Source: Caldilinea sp. CFX5
GTDB taxonomy: Bacteria > Chloroflexota > Anaerolineae > Caldilineales > Caldilineaceae
Assembly (NCBI GenBank): GCA_021405325.1
Contig: QWII01000060.1
Span: 61,169 to 125,168, forward strand
Direction of reading: 5' to 3'
Length of the DNA: 64,000 nucleotides
Shown: positions 43,851 to 53,404 of the stretch, piece by piece
Numbering within the stretch: position 1 is the stretch's first letter
Layout of the letters: each line of letters starts with the position of its first letter
Notes under the pieces: model-generated
What the model was told of the DNA's origin: nothing
Database searches by the model: none
Seen by the model: only the letters and a program-made list of their open reading frames with translations
Program-made: the position numbers and the translations under genes

Positions 43851-43879
43851 TCCCCCGTAGGGGACGCCCCTACGGGGGA
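43851..43879. repeat. Small perfect hairpin upstream of the MinD-like gene
   Basis: TCCCCCGTAGGGG and its complement flank a three-base loop. The following sequence (43899-43969) contains the partly self-complementary words caccacaaagacacaaag and ctttgtggtg, related to ctttgtgtcttcgtgg at 4610-4626. Confidence 0.6.
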
Positions 43880-43989
43880 TTCATTTCTTTGGAATAGCCT
43901 CACCACAAAGACACAAAGGGCATGAAGCTAAAAGGAAGTTCTTCGTGAACTTCGTGGCTTTGTGGTGATGAAAAGAACAAGGAGAACTT

Positions 43990-44745
43990 ATGTCAAAAAT
44001 TATCTCGATCCACTCGTTTCGCGGAGGCACCGGCAAATCGAATACGACGGCGAACTTGGCGGCGCTGTTGGCAGCCGGCGGCAAACGTGTGGGGGTGATC
44101 GACACCGATATTCAGTCGCCCGGCATTCATGTTCTCTTTGGGTTGACCGGCGCGGCGATTGCCCATTCCCTCAACGATTACCTCTGGGGCCGCTGCACCA
44201 TTGAAGAGGCGGCGCATGATGTGAGCGCAGCGGTGTTAGGCGACGGGCCGGGGCGGCTCTTTCTCATCCCCTCCAGCATCCAGGCGGATGAGATCGTCAA
44301 TGTCCTGCGCGAGGGCTATGATGTGGGCCTGCTCACCGAGGGCTTCCGCAATTTGATCAAAACGCTGGATCTTGACTTCCTGCTCATCGACACCCATCCG
44401 GGGCTGAATGAGGAGACGCTCTTCTCCATTGCCATCTCCCATGCGCTGATCATCCTCATGCGTCCCGACCAGCAGGATTACGAAGGCACCGGCGTCACCG
44501 TGGAGGTGGCGCGGTCGCTGGATGTGCCGCAGATGTTCCTGGTGGTCAACAAGACGCCCCCGGCGTTGGTGAGCGCCGATGTCAAAGCGCGGGTGGAGCA
44601 GACCTACAACTGCGAGGTCGCCGCTGTTCTGCCCCACAGCGACGAGATGATGACCCTGGCGAGCAGCGGCATCTTCACCCTGCACTATCCTGATCATCCG
44701 CTGACGGCTTTGTACAAAGAAGTGGCGGCGCGGCTGGCGGGGTAA
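43990..44745 (+). CDS. MinD/ParA-family P-loop ATPase
   Basis: The product is 251 residues; AAGGAGAACTT precedes ATG 43990. The deviant Walker A is SFRGGTGKSNTTAN (about 9-22); the signature Lys usually found two residues before GxGK (KGGxGK) is Arg here. Walker A' reads VGVIDTDIQSPGIH and the Walker B region LDFLLIDTHPGLNEETL. The C-terminal end carries no obvious amphipathic targeting helix (YKEVAARLAG). Proteins of this RGGTGKS type occur beside response regulators and may position signalling complexes. That link is context only. It is the last gene of the signalling block, convergent with potC. Confidence 0.85.
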   Translation: MSKIISIHSFRGGTGKSNTTANLAALLAAGGKRVGVIDTDIQSPGIHVLFGLTGAAIAHSLNDYLWGRCTIEEAAHDVSAAVLGDGPGRLFLIPSSIQADEIVNVLREGYDVGLLTEGFRNLIKTLDLDFLLIDTHPGLNEETLFSIAISHALIILMRPDQQDYEGTGVTVEVARSLDVPQMFLVVNKTPPALVSADVKARVEQTYNCEVAAVLPHSDEMMTLASSGIFTLHYPDHPLTALYKEVAARLAG

Positions 44746-44762
44746 GGGAAGCGTTTTCTGCC

Positions 44763-45572
44763 CTATGCGCCATGCTCCTCCGCCCGACGCGTTAAATAAT
44801 GGGCATACAAGATCGGAATCGCCGTAATCGCCACCACCAGAAACGCCACCACATTGGTCACAGGACGATCCCGCGGGCGGGTGAGTTGACTGAAGATCCA
44901 GATGGGCAACGTCGCCTGTTGACCGGCGGTGAAGGTGGTGACGATCACCTCGTCAAAGGAGAGGGCAAAGGCCAACATGCCGCCGGCCAGCAGCGCCGTG
45001 CCGATGTTGGGCAGGATGACATAGAGAAAAGTCTGAAACCCATCAGCGCCCAAGTCCATCGACGCCTCGATCAGGCTGCGACCGGTGCGCCGGAAGCGGG
45101 CCAGCACGTTGTTATAAACCACCACCACACAGAAGGTGGCATGGCCGATGAGGATCGTCCAGAAGCTAAACTTGAAGTCGAGCAAGCCCATTGAGGAACG
45201 TAGCGCGATGCCGGTGACAATGCCGGGCAAGGCCAACGGCAGAATCAATAAAAAGGAAATGGCTTCCCGGCCAAAAAAGCGACTGCGCCAGACCGCCGCC
45301 GCCGCCAATGTCCCCAAAAGCAGGGCAATCACGGTCGCCAACGCCGCCACCTGCACCGAAAGCCAGAGCGCTTCCCACAGATCCGGTCGTCCCCAGGCGA
45401 CGCCGAACCACTTAGTGGTTAACCCTGGCGGTGGAAAGGTAAAGGCGGCTTCATCAGTAGTAAAGGCGTAGAGCATCACCACAAAAAATGGGATGTGGAG
45501 AAAGAGTAGTACCGCCAGCGCCATCAACGTGATGCTGATGGGCGCTCGTGGTTTTGTTGGGTTAGAGCGCAT
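44763..45572 (-). CDS. potC: Spermidine/putrescine ABC transporter permease
   Basis: The product is 269 residues with six membrane helices and the cytosolic EAA loop [20 protein letters not shown] near 166-185, the contact site for the ATPase. It matches the PotC class, starting [23 protein letters not shown] 45572 overlaps the potB stop by 11 bases, so the two are coupled. It is the last gene of the operon, ending next to the MinD-like gene in convergent orientation with a 17-nt gap. Confidence 0.9.
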   Translation of the reverse strand: MRSNPTKPRAPISITLMALAVLLFLHIPFFVVMLYAFTTDEAAFTFPPPGLTTKWFGVAWGRPDLWEALWLSVQVAALATVIALLLGTLAAAAVWRSRFFGREAISFLLILPLALPGIVTGIALRSSMGLLDFKFSFWTILIGHATFCVVVVYNNVLARFRRTGRSLIEASMDLGADGFQTFLYVILPNIGTALLAGGMLAFALSFDEVIVTTFTAGQQATLPIWIFSQLTRPRDRPVTNVVAFLVVAITAIPILYAHYLTRRAEEHGA

Positions 45573-46500
45573 CGAAAGCTCCTGCTCTGCGCGCCATCAG
45601 CAGATAGAGCGCCATGATCAAGACCGGCAGCGTCGTAAAGGCGGCGGCCAGCGGAATATTGCCCGACGTGCCCTGATAACTATAGACCGCCATCCCGATA
45701 AAGGGGTTGGAATTGCCGATGACCGAGGGGATGATATAGTCGCCCAGCGTCAGTGAAAAGGTAAAGATCGAACCGGCGACAATACCGGGAAAGGCCAGCG
45801 GCAGGATCACATAGCGCAAAGTTGTCGCCGGTCGCGCGCCGAGGTCGCTGGAGGCTTCCAAGAGCGACTTGGGCACCCGTTCCAGCGCCGCCACAATCGG
45901 CAGCACCATGTAGGGCAGCCAGATGTAGGTGAAGACAATAAATAACCCCAACGCTGACACCGAAAGCGACGGCCCGCCAATCGTCGGCAGGCTCAACACC
46001 CAATCCAACAGGGCGCTCAATCCCAGCCGATCAAAGAGCCAGGTAATGATCCCCTCCTTCGCCAGAATCAACTTCCACGAATAGACCCGAATGATATAAG
46101 AGGACCAGAGCGGCAACAGCACCGCCAGATAGAGTAACCCTTTCAACCGGGGCGGGGCATAGCGCACGCTGTAATAAGCCAGCGGAAAGGCCAACAAGGC
46201 CGAAGCCACCGTCACCGCCGCCGCCATCACTACTGTGCGCCCGACGATGGTTAAGTGAGCCACTGTCAGCAGATCGACATAGGTTGCCAGACTAAACTGA
46301 CGCACCACTTGGCCGGTAAAGCCATCGAGGTGAAAGAAGGATTGAATCAGCAACGCCGCCAGCGCACCGATATAGACGACGAGCATGTAGAGCAGGGGCG
46401 GGCCGAGAAGTAACGCCAACAGTAACCAAGGACGGTTATAAAGGGTGGTGGAAAGGCGTCGCCAGGTTGCTGGCGGGGTAGAAGCACTTGAAAGGGTCAT
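45562..46500 (-). CDS. potB: Spermidine/putrescine ABC transporter permease
   Basis: The product is 312 residues from ATG 46500, with AAGGAA upstream. Six or more membrane helices and the EAA loop [19 protein letters not shown] near residues 202-220 identify a PotB-like permease. It pairs with potC to form the channel. An earlier in-frame start at 46515 would lack a Shine-Dalgarno. Confidence 0.9.
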   Translation of the reverse strand: MTLSSASTPPATWRRLSTTLYNRPWLLLALLLGPPLLYMLVVYIGALAALLIQSFFHLDGFTGQVVRQFSLATYVDLLTVAHLTIVGRTVVMAAAVTVASALLAFPLAYYSVRYAPPRLKGLLYLAVLLPLWSSYIIRVYSWKLILAKEGIITWLFDRLGLSALLDWVLSLPTIGGPSLSVSALGLFIVFTYIWLPYMVLPIVAALERVPKSLLEASSDLGARPATTLRYVILPLAFPGIVAGSIFTFSLTLGDYIIPSVIGNSNPFIGMAVYSYQGTSGNIPLAAAFTTLPVLIMALYLLMARRAGAFDAL

Positions 46501-46573
46501 ATTATTTCCTTGCAAGCAAACCTAATTGTAAGGGAGCGAGTCCAGGGCATAGCTGCTGGCTTCGGGGCTGTAC

Positions 46574-46921
46574 TCAAGGCGCCAGAACATGGGGAACAGC
46601 TTTCTTTGTGCGCACCTCTTTGAGCAGGTGCGCTTCGGACTTTACAGCTAGACGACGTTGGAGTTCATCGTGCGGGACAACGTTGCTCGGATCGGCCTCA
46701 AGACGAGCCATAATGCGTTGAAGTTCAGCCCGTTGCGCACGGAGGGTGCGTACAGCCAGACGCACGCCCTCGCTATAGTTGCCTTTGCCCACTTCGTCAA
46801 GCAGGGCGAGGTCTTCGGCGGTTAGGGTGATGGTAATAGACTGGAGCTGGCCGGCCGCATCAAGCGGTGGTCGCCCAGGCTTGGTAGCTTCGGTATGAAT
46901 ACCATTGGTTTGAACGGTCAT
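46574..46921 (-). CDS. Ribbon-helix-helix-like small protein inside the pot operon
   Basis: The product is 115 residues from ATG 46921 (AGGAAGC upstream). The core SITITLTAEDLALLDEVGKG, then YSEGVRLAVRTLRAQ, is strand-helix-helix like CopG/MetJ-type DNA-binding proteins and antitoxins. The C-terminal region is charged (LQRRLAVKSEAHLLKEV). No toxin gene lies beside it: the 3' neighbour is potB after 73 nt and the 5' neighbour is potA after 65 nt. It could be an operon regulator, or an orphan antitoxin-like gene. The 73-nt gap to potB holds no obvious structure. Confidence 0.65.
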   Translation of the reverse strand: MTVQTNGIHTEATKPGRPPLDAAGQLQSITITLTAEDLALLDEVGKGNYSEGVRLAVRTLRAQRAELQRIMARLEADPSNVVPHDELQRRLAVKSEAHLLKEVRTKKAVPHVLAP

Positions 46922-46986
46922 CTGTTTGCTTCCTATCCTTCCGTCAGCCACGCGTATAATACCCCATTGTCATGAGCAGTGTCAAC

Positions 46987-48033
46987 CTAATTGCCGATTA
47001 ACGGATTATTCGCCGCCTGTGGCCAGACCAGGCGCACCTGCTCGCCCGGTTGCCAACGGCCGCTGCTGGCAGCCTCGTCATTCTGCCGCACGACGATCAC
47101 TTCGCTGCCTTGCGCCACTTTGACGCTGAAGCGGGTGTGCATTCCCAGATAGGTAACCCGCTCGACCACGCCGAGGGCTGTACAGGAGCCGTTCCCCACG
47201 GCGCTATCCGGTGTAAACAAGCGGATTTTTTCCGGGCGCACAGCAAAGGCTGTGGCTTGACCAGTAATGGCGCGGGCGGTTTCCCCTTCGATCACGTTGG
47301 AGGTGCCCATAAAAGTAGCGACAAAGCGGGTGTGGGGATGTTCGTAGAGTTCGGTCGGTGCGCCGATCTGCTCGATGCGACCGTGATTGAAGATGGCGAT
47401 GCGGTCGCTCATGGTCAGCGCCTCTTCCTGGTCGTGGGTGACAAAGATAAAGGTAATGCCGACCTGGTGCTGGATGCTCTTTAACTCAACCTGCATCTCC
47501 TGGCGCAGTTTGAGGTCAAGCGCGCCCAGCGGTTCGTCGAGCAACAGCACGCGCGGATGGTTGATGAGCGCCCGCGCCAACGCCACCCGCTGCTGTTGGC
47601 CACCGGAAAGTTGCGACGGTTTGCGCTGGGCAATACCGGGCAGCCGCACCAGATCCAACATCTCGGCCACCCGCCGCTCCCGTTCCGGTTTGGGAACCTT
47701 GCGCACCATCAGACTATAGGCGATATTTTCGCCCACCGTCAGGTGCGGAAAGAGCGCGTAGTTCTGAAAGACAGTGTTGACATCCCGTTCGTAGGGGGGC
47801 AGACGGCTGACCTCCTGTCCATGTAGGTAGATCTGCCCTGCTGTGGGCTGTTCAAAACCGGCGATCAACCGCAGGCAGGTCGTCTTGCCCGAACCGGATG
47901 GCCCCAGCATGGTGAAAAACTCGCCGTCGGCAATGCGCAGGTTCACTTGGTCAACGGCGCGCACCTCATCAAAATGGCGGCTGACGTTACTAAATTCAAC
48001 GGCGGGGAGGGTATCAGGCGTTTTGGTGTTCAT
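46987..48033 (-). CDS. potA: Polyamine ABC transporter ATP-binding protein
   Basis: The product is 348 residues. Walker A is LGPSGSGKTTCLRLIAGF (about 43-60), the signature LSGGQQQRVALARAL, Walker B VLLLDEPLGALD and the switch His in FIFVTHDQEEAL. The C-terminal TOBE domain (AVRPEKIRLF, VERVTYLGMHTRFSV) is typical of PotA/UgpC-like ATPases. It lies second in the pot operon, downstream of potD; the 114-nt gap contains the palindrome at 48081-48131. It energises the potBC channel. Confidence 0.95.
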   Translation of the reverse strand: MNTKTPDTLPAVEFSNVSRHFDEVRAVDQVNLRIADGEFFTMLGPSGSGKTTCLRLIAGFEQPTAGQIYLHGQEVSRLPPYERDVNTVFQNYALFPHLTVGENIAYSLMVRKVPKPERERRVAEMLDLVRLPGIAQRKPSQLSGGQQQRVALARALINHPRVLLLDEPLGALDLKLRQEMQVELKSIQHQVGITFIFVTHDQEEALTMSDRIAIFNHGRIEQIGAPTELYEHPHTRFVATFMGTSNVIEGETARAITGQATAFAVRPEKIRLFTPDSAVGNGSCTALGVVERVTYLGMHTRFSVKVAQGSEVIVVRQNDEAASSGRWQPGEQVRLVWPQAANNPLIGN

Positions 48034-48080
48034 GCGGCGCGGTTGTTCCTTCAGTGGCGATCAAGTTTGTGACTATGAAA

Positions 48081-48131
48081 GAGATTGAGAGATTGAGAGA
48101 TTACAGTCTCAATCTCTCAATCTCTTTATCT
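48081..48131. repeat. GAGATTGA/TCAATCTC word palindrome between potD and potA
   Basis: The words gagattgagagattgagagatta face tctcaatctctcaatctctt. It lies in the potD-potA gap, so in the mRNA it would form a hairpin that could raise expression of the binding protein relative to the rest, as known for other ABC operons. Confidence 0.75.
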
Positions 48132-48147
48132 CTTCACCGCTAATAGA

Positions 48148-49368
48148 CTACTGGCCGCCCATGATCGCGACGTAACTCGTCACCCAGTCGGCATAGGGGA
48201 CACAAGCGCCGCCGGCGCCGAAGCAGTCGGCGGTGGGGGTCTTCCAGAAGTTGATCTTGTCGAAGTTGTCGAAGCCATTGGTCTGGCAGCCTTCGGCGCC
48301 GAGCAGTTCATTCCCTTCACAAGCCGCCGGCACCGCCGGCACCGAACCGAACCAGGCGGCCAGATCGCCTTGCAACTTGGGATTGAGCGAGTGGTTCAGC
48401 CACAGGTAGGCGCAGTTGGGATGGGGCGCATCGACGTGCATCATCGTCGTGTCGGCCCAGCCGGTGGCGCCCTCTGCGGGGATCACGCTGGCAATCGGCT
48501 CGCCGTTCGCCACCAGCAGGTTGACCTGGAAGGGCCAGGAACCGGAGGCGACCACACCTTCATTGGTGAAGTCATCGATCTGAACAAAGGCGTCATGCCA
48601 GTAGCGACCGACCAGTTCCCGCTGTTGGCGCAGCAGCGCGAGGGCGGCGTCAAATTGTTCTTGGGTCAGCGCATAGGGGTCGTCAATGCCCAATTCCGGT
48701 TGGTGCGCCTTGAGGTAAAGCGCGGCATCGGCAATATAGATCGGGCCGTCGAAAGCCTGGACGCGGCCCTTGTTGCTCGCGCCATCGGGCAGGGTCATCT
48801 CTTCAAAGACCACATTCCAACTGGTCGGCGCCTGATTGCCAAAGGTTTCGGTGTTGTACATCAAGACATTGGCGCCCCATTGATAAGGCACGCCATAGTG
48901 CTTGCCGTTCACCGTATGCCAGGGTGCGTTTTGCAGCCGTTCGTCAACCGTACTATACTCTTTGATCAGGTCGCGGTTGATCTCCTGCACCTTGCCGCCG
49001 AAGACCAACCGTAGGCTGGCATCACCGGAGGCGGTGACGAGATCAAAGCCGCCTTCATTCATGAGCGCCACCATTTCATCGGAGGTGGCGGCGGTTTTCA
49101 CCGTCACTTTGCAGCCGGTCTCCGCTTCAAATTCGGTGACCCAGTCAAAATTGGGATCGGTCTCACCCCGTTCGATGTAACCGGCCCAGGCGACGATGGC
49201 GACTTCGCCTTCGCCCTCGCCGATTTCTTGCATCATGGTGCTTTCCGGGGCGGACGCGGCGGCGCCATCTCCCCCGGCCGCCGGCGCCTGGGGGGCAACA
49301 CACGCGGCCAGCATCATGCTGAGGATCAGCAATAAAACCAGTGCGGTCGATAGCCGTTTCTGTTTCAT
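48148..49368 (-). CDS. potD: Polyamine ABC transporter substrate-binding lipoprotein
   Basis: The product is 406 residues from ATG 49368 with CAGGAG upstream. The N-terminus has a lipoprotein signal: LLLILSMMLAACVAP, lipobox LAAC, Cys near residue 22. The mature part is a periplasmic-binding fold of the PotD/PotF class (VAIVAWAGYIERGE, GKHYGVPYQWGANVLMYN, WPFQVNLLVANGEPIASV). It is the first gene of the potD-potA-(RHH)-potB-potC operon. The specific polyamine is not readable from sequence. Confidence 0.92.
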   Translation of the reverse strand: MKQKRLSTALVLLLILSMMLAACVAPQAPAAGGDGAAASAPESTMMQEIGEGEGEVAIVAWAGYIERGETDPNFDWVTEFEAETGCKVTVKTAATSDEMVALMNEGGFDLVTASGDASLRLVFGGKVQEINRDLIKEYSTVDERLQNAPWHTVNGKHYGVPYQWGANVLMYNTETFGNQAPTSWNVVFEEMTLPDGASNKGRVQAFDGPIYIADAALYLKAHQPELGIDDPYALTQEQFDAALALLRQQRELVGRYWHDAFVQIDDFTNEGVVASGSWPFQVNLLVANGEPIASVIPAEGATGWADTTMMHVDAPHPNCAYLWLNHSLNPKLQGDLAAWFGSVPAVPAACEGNELLGAEGCQTNGFDNFDKINFWKTPTADCFGAGGACVPYADWVTSYVAIMGGQ

Positions 49369-49760
49369 GGTTCATTCTCCTGATGTTCGATTCAGTACGG
49401 TTTATAAAAATTGGGCTGGAAACGCTGTTGGCGGCGCCGTAACGCAACAAGGATCGGCAAATAGGTTGGACAATTTCGACCGAACACGTATTGACTGACG
49501 ATCACCGGAAGGGCCACTTAGGGTATGCAGGTGGGGGCGCTTCGGGCGTTGCTGCTTTGTCCATTGGCTTGTACGTTGGCGAGTGGCACAGATTGTACCG
49601 GATTTGGGTAACAAACGCAACTTTGCTAGGAGCAGGGCGGATGTGACTGTAGATTGCGTGATTGATTCTGGTTGAGCCTGAAAGTTTTAAGCACCTAAGC
49701 TCGCTTTGTGTTATACTCAATGATGGGTAAACGAAGTCCAGCTAGAAAAGACAGGGATTA
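49369..49760. other. Divergent intergenic region between potD and purK
   Basis: This 392-nt stretch contains the potD leader on one side and a putative purK promoter on the other. TGTTATACT (extended -10; TATACT at 49712-49717) lies about 45 nt before ATG 49761. I found no gene, riboswitch-like fold or palindrome by eye. Confidence 0.55.
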
Positions 49761-50912
49761 ATGGCAACCAACAAACACACGCTGCTGCTCCCCGGCGCCA
49801 CGATCGGCGTCTTTGGCAGTGGCCAACTGGGGCGCATGTTGGCGCTCGTCGCCCGCCGCATGGGCTATCGCATCCATACCTTTTCGCCCGAAGCCAATTC
49901 GCCGACAGGCCAGGTGGCTGATCGGGAAATCTGCGCGCCCTATACCGATCTGGCAGCCGTGCGCCGCTTTGTGCAAGGGGTCGATGTCGTCACCTTTGAG
50001 TTTGAAAATGTCGCCGCCGAGGTGGCGCAGATTGCCGAGGAAGCGGGTGTGCCGGTGCGGCCCGGCGGTTGGGTGTTACATACCACCCAAAACCGGCTGC
50101 GCGAAAAACGCTTTCTGGCCGCGGCCGGTCTGCCGGTGACAGACTTTGCCGAAGTACACACTCTGGCCGATTTGCACGCGGGCCTGGCGCGGCTTGGCTG
50201 CCCGGCAGTGCTGAAGACAGCCGCCTTTGGCTACGACGGCAAAGGGCAAGCCAAGATCACTCATCCCGATGAAGCGGCGGCGGCCTGGCGCGCCATCGGC
50301 GAACAACCGGCAGTGTTGGAAGCTTTTGTCAACTTTGCGCGGGAAGTGTCAGTGGTGGCGGCGCGGGGTGTTGACGGCAGCTTTGCCCACTACGGCGTGA
50401 TCGAGAACTTGCACCGCAACCACATTTTGGATCTCTCCCTGGCCCCGGCGCGGGTCTCGCCGCCGGTGGTGCGTGATGCGGTTGAAATTGCGCAAACCAT
50501 TTTGACCCAGTTGGATGTCATCGGCGTCCTCTGTGTGGAGCTGTTCCTGACCCATGACGACCGTCTGTTGGTCAATGAACTGGCGCCCCGTCCTCACAAC
50601 TCCGGCCACTTGACCATTGAAGCCGCTGTCACCAGCCAATTTGAACAACAATTGCGCGCCGTTTGCGGCCTGCCCCTGGGCGCGACCACGCTGGTGCGAC
50701 CGGCGGCAATGGTCAATCTGCTGGGTGAGCTGTGGGCGCAGGGTGAACCGCATTGGGCGGCCGCCTGTGCATTACCGGATGTCAAGCTCCATCTATACGG
50801 CAAAGAAACGGCGCGACCAGGACGCAAAATGGGCCATTTGACGGCATTGGCTGGGAGCGTTGCCGAAGCGCAGCAACTCGTCTTAGCCGCGAAAGAGCAA
50901 TTAACCCAGTAG
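49761..50912 (+). CDS. purK: N5-carboxyaminoimidazole ribonucleotide synthase (PurK)
   Basis: The product is 383 residues, the family norm. The N-terminal IGVFGSGQLGRMLALVARRM, DVVTFEFENV, and the ATP-grasp segments AVLKTAAFGYDGKGQAKI and LVNELAPRPHNSGHLTIEA are diagnostic. It converts AIR, bicarbonate and ATP to N5-CAIR in purine synthesis. The expected partner purE is not in the window. The next gene is purF, 72 nt downstream, so a small purine operon is likely. Confidence 0.95.
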   Translation: MATNKHTLLLPGATIGVFGSGQLGRMLALVARRMGYRIHTFSPEANSPTGQVADREICAPYTDLAAVRRFVQGVDVVTFEFENVAAEVAQIAEEAGVPVRPGGWVLHTTQNRLREKRFLAAAGLPVTDFAEVHTLADLHAGLARLGCPAVLKTAAFGYDGKGQAKITHPDEAAAAWRAIGEQPAVLEAFVNFAREVSVVAARGVDGSFAHYGVIENLHRNHILDLSLAPARVSPPVVRDAVEIAQTILTQLDVIGVLCVELFLTHDDRLLVNELAPRPHNSGHLTIEAAVTSQFEQQLRAVCGLPLGATTLVRPAAMVNLLGELWAQGEPHWAAACALPDVKLHLYGKETARPGRKMGHLTALAGSVAEAQQLVLAAKEQLTQ

Positions 50913-50984
50913 CGTTTGTAGAATAGTACTGTGCTGTCTACCCGTCCCATAGGGACGCTTGAGTTTAGGGAACAAAAAGAAACC

Positions 50985-52406
50985 ATGTACGCTGATGATA
51001 AACTCCATGAGGAATGCGGCATTTTCGGCATCTATGCGCCGGGCCGCGATGTGGCGCGCCACGCCTTTTTTGCCCTCTATGCCCTGCAACACCGGGGGCA
51101 AGAGGGGGCCGGCATTGTCACTTGTGACGGACGGACGGCGCACATTCATAAGGGCATGGGGCTGGTCTCCCAGGTTTTCAATGAAGATAATCTCAGCCAT
51201 CTGAAGGGTGATTGGGCCATCGGTCACAACCGCTACTCGACTACCGGCTCATCAAAATTGCGCAACACCCAGCCCTACCTGCTGGAAACCTTATATGGAC
51301 CGCTGGCGCTGGGCCACAACGGCAATTTGATCAACGCCCCCCAGTTGCGCCGTGAATTGTTGGAGCGCGGGGTCGGGCTGACCACCTCCACTGACAGCGA
51401 GGTGTTGATCCATCTGTTGGCCGGCGCCGGCAGCACCGACTGGCTGACGCGCATTCGGATTTTGATGGCGCGGGCCGAAGGCGCCTACAGTTTGGTGATT
51501 CTGACCAAAGATGCCATTTACGGCGTGCGCGATCCGTGGGGGTTGCGCCCACTGGTGTTGGGGCAAGTTGATGGCGGTCACGCCATTGCTTCCGAAAATT
51601 GCGCCTTTGCCACCATCGGCGGCCAGATGATTCGAGAGATCCAACCCGGCGAGATTGTGCGCCTTGATGCCGACGGCTATAAGATTGTCCAGGGCGCGCC
51701 GCCCCAATCCCTGGCCTTCTGCACCTTTGAGCAGATCTATTTTGCCCGCCCGGACAGCATGTTGAACGGGCGCTTGGTACACCAGACCCGTCAGAAGTTG
51801 GGCGCGCAACTGGCCAAAGAAGCGCCCGCCGCGGCCGATATTGTGGTGCCGGTGCCGGACTCCGGGACGCCTCACGCCATCGGCTATGCCCAGGAGAGCC
51901 GCATTCCCTACAGCGAAGGGTTGATCAAGAGCCGCTACATCGGGCGCACCTTTATTCAGCCGAGCAATGAACTGCGCAAGGTCGGCGTCGCCATGAAGTT
52001 CAACCCACTGCCCGATAATCTGGCAAACAAACGGGTGGTGCTGATCGATGACTCGATTGTGCGCGGCAACACCTCCGGCCCGCTGGTCAAGATGTTGCGC
52101 GACGCCGGCGCCAGCGAGGTGCATGTGCGTGTCGCCTGCCCGCCGATCCGGTTCCCTTGCTTTATGGGGGTGGACATGGCGAGCCAAGCCGACCTCATCG
52201 CCGCCAACATGACTATTGACGAAATTTGCCAACACATCGGCGCCGATTCGCTGGCCTACCTTTCCGTGGCCGGCATGATGACGGCGCTTCAGGCCGAGGG
52301 CGGCTACTGCAACGCCTGTTTCACCGGCAGCTATCCCTTTAGCACGCCTATTTCTTTGGTTGAACTACAGGAAAAAGAGCAATTCGCCGGTGTCTGGGGG
52401 GACTAA
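50985..52406 (+). CDS. purF: Amidophosphoribosyltransferase (PurF)
   Basis: The product is 473 residues from ATG 50985; a GTG at 50931 in the same frame is less likely because the catalytic Cys then lies too far in. From 50985 the sequence is MYADDKLHEECGIFGIYA, so Cys 11 would become N-terminal after propeptide removal, as in Bacillus PurF. ALQHRGQEGAGIV and the PRPP motif VVLIDDSIVRGNTSGPLV are present. Cysteines in SLAFCTFEQ, RFPCFMG and GGYCNACFTG fit the four ligands of the 4Fe-4S cluster of the oxygen-sensitive class. It commits PRPP to purine synthesis. Confidence 0.95.
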   Translation: MYADDKLHEECGIFGIYAPGRDVARHAFFALYALQHRGQEGAGIVTCDGRTAHIHKGMGLVSQVFNEDNLSHLKGDWAIGHNRYSTTGSSKLRNTQPYLLETLYGPLALGHNGNLINAPQLRRELLERGVGLTTSTDSEVLIHLLAGAGSTDWLTRIRILMARAEGAYSLVILTKDAIYGVRDPWGLRPLVLGQVDGGHAIASENCAFATIGGQMIREIQPGEIVRLDADGYKIVQGAPPQSLAFCTFEQIYFARPDSMLNGRLVHQTRQKLGAQLAKEAPAAADIVVPVPDSGTPHAIGYAQESRIPYSEGLIKSRYIGRTFIQPSNELRKVGVAMKFNPLPDNLANKRVVLIDDSIVRGNTSGPLVKMLRDAGASEVHVRVACPPIRFPCFMGVDMASQADLIAANMTIDEICQHIGADSLAYLSVAGMMTALQAEGGYCNACFTGSYPFSTPISLVELQEKEQFAGVWGD

Positions 52407-52408
52407 GC

Positions 52409-52464
52409 AATAATTAATGGAGAATGATTAACAATTAATTATTTTCCATTCTCCATTAATTATT
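52409..52464. terminator. Perfect 18-bp inverted repeat after purF
   Basis: aataattaatggagaatg (52409-52426) and its exact complement (52447-52464) form an AT-rich hairpin. No T-run follows, but the arm itself ends attattaaaa. It probably ends the purK-purF transcript. Confidence 0.7.
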
Positions 52465-52499
52465 AAAACGATTGCAATTGGCATAAGGAGAGCGTATTT

Positions 52500-53288
52500 A
52501 TGAGTGATGAGCAGACGGTATTGTATAGCGTAGACGCGGGCGTAGCAACGATCACCTTGAATCGACCGGAGCGGCGCAATGCCGTGACGCCGGCCATGTT
52601 GCAGGTGTTGCGCACCCGTGTGGAGGCCGCCGGGGAAGATGAACGGGTGCGCGCCGTGTTGGTGACAGGCGCGGGCAAGGGCTTTTGCGCCGGCCAGGAT
52701 TTGAGCATCTTTGGCGGCATCCCTGAACCGGAGGCCGTGCGCGCGGTTGTACTGAATTATTACCGTCCGCTGATCGAAAGCATCTGCCGTCTGGAAAAGC
52801 CGGTGGTGGCCGCCATCAACGGCGTGGCCGCCGGCGCCGGCGCGTCACTGGCGCTGGCCTGTGACTTGCGCATTATGGCCGATGACGCCAGCCTTCTGCT
52901 CGCCTTTAGCAATATCGGTCTAGTGCCCGATGCCGGGGCCAGTTGGTTTTTGACCCGCCTGGTTGGTTACAGCCGCGCGTATGAAATTGCCATTAGCGGC
53001 GAACGCGTGGCCGCCGCCCGCTGTGTCGAACTGGGGCTTGCCAACCGGGTGACGGCCGCCGACACGCTCCTGGTCGATGCCCAACAGTGGGCGCAGCAGT
53101 TGGCCCAACGCCCCACCATCGCCCTCGGTCTCACCAAGCGGGTTATGCTCCAGGCGACCACGCACGATCTGGCGTCGATCCTGGTCGCCGAGGCCGAATT
53201 GCAGGCGCAAGCCACGACAACGGCAGATCATCGCGAAGGGGTGGTGGCCTTTGTTGAGAAGCGGCAACCGGTTTTTACCGGACGATAA
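52500..53288 (+). CDS. Enoyl-CoA hydratase/isomerase family protein (PaaG-like)
   Basis: The product is 262 residues; AAGGAGAGC precedes ATG 52500. Crotonase motifs are VATITLNRPERRNAVTP, the first oxyanion segment KGFCAGQDLSIFGG (GQDL as in PaaG-type isomerases), and AAINGVAAGAGASLALACDL. The segment IGLVPDAGASWFLTRLVG carries an Asp at the acid/base position of PaaG-like enzymes. It may act in fatty-acid or aromatic degradation. It is followed by an element and an SDR, but the pairing does not fix the substrate. Confidence 0.88.
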   Translation: MSDEQTVLYSVDAGVATITLNRPERRNAVTPAMLQVLRTRVEAAGEDERVRAVLVTGAGKGFCAGQDLSIFGGIPEPEAVRAVVLNYYRPLIESICRLEKPVVAAINGVAAGAGASLALACDLRIMADDASLLLAFSNIGLVPDAGASWFLTRLVGYSRAYEIAISGERVAAARCVELGLANRVTAADTLLVDAQQWAQQLAQRPTIALGLTKRVMLQATTHDLASILVAEAELQAQATTTADHREGVVAFVEKRQPVFTGR

Positions 53289-53303
53289 GCCACCGACAAA
53301 TAA

Positions 53304-53404
53304 GGCTCAACGGGAATTCCAGGGGTTGACACAGAACCACACGCGTTAGCACGGGGCCACTTGCTAACGCGTGTGGTTCTGACACCATGAGATCCGGTTG
53401 AGCC
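53304..53404. mobile_element. Palindromic element 3 (GGCTCA family) flanked by ACAAATAA/ACAAATCA
   Basis: This 101-bp element runs from GGCTCAACGGG to CCGGTTGAGCC, with a perfect 20-bp inner hairpin (cagaaccacacgcgttagca, 53332-53351, and its complement 53362-53381). The flanks ACAAATAA (53296-53303) and ACAAATCA (53405-53412) agree at seven of eight positions, consistent with a diverged target-site duplication. Confidence 0.65.

Noticed and set aside
44799..45756. Plus-strand frames antisense to potC/potB
   Set aside because: Shadow frames; the minus-strand permeases carry EAA loops and membrane helices.
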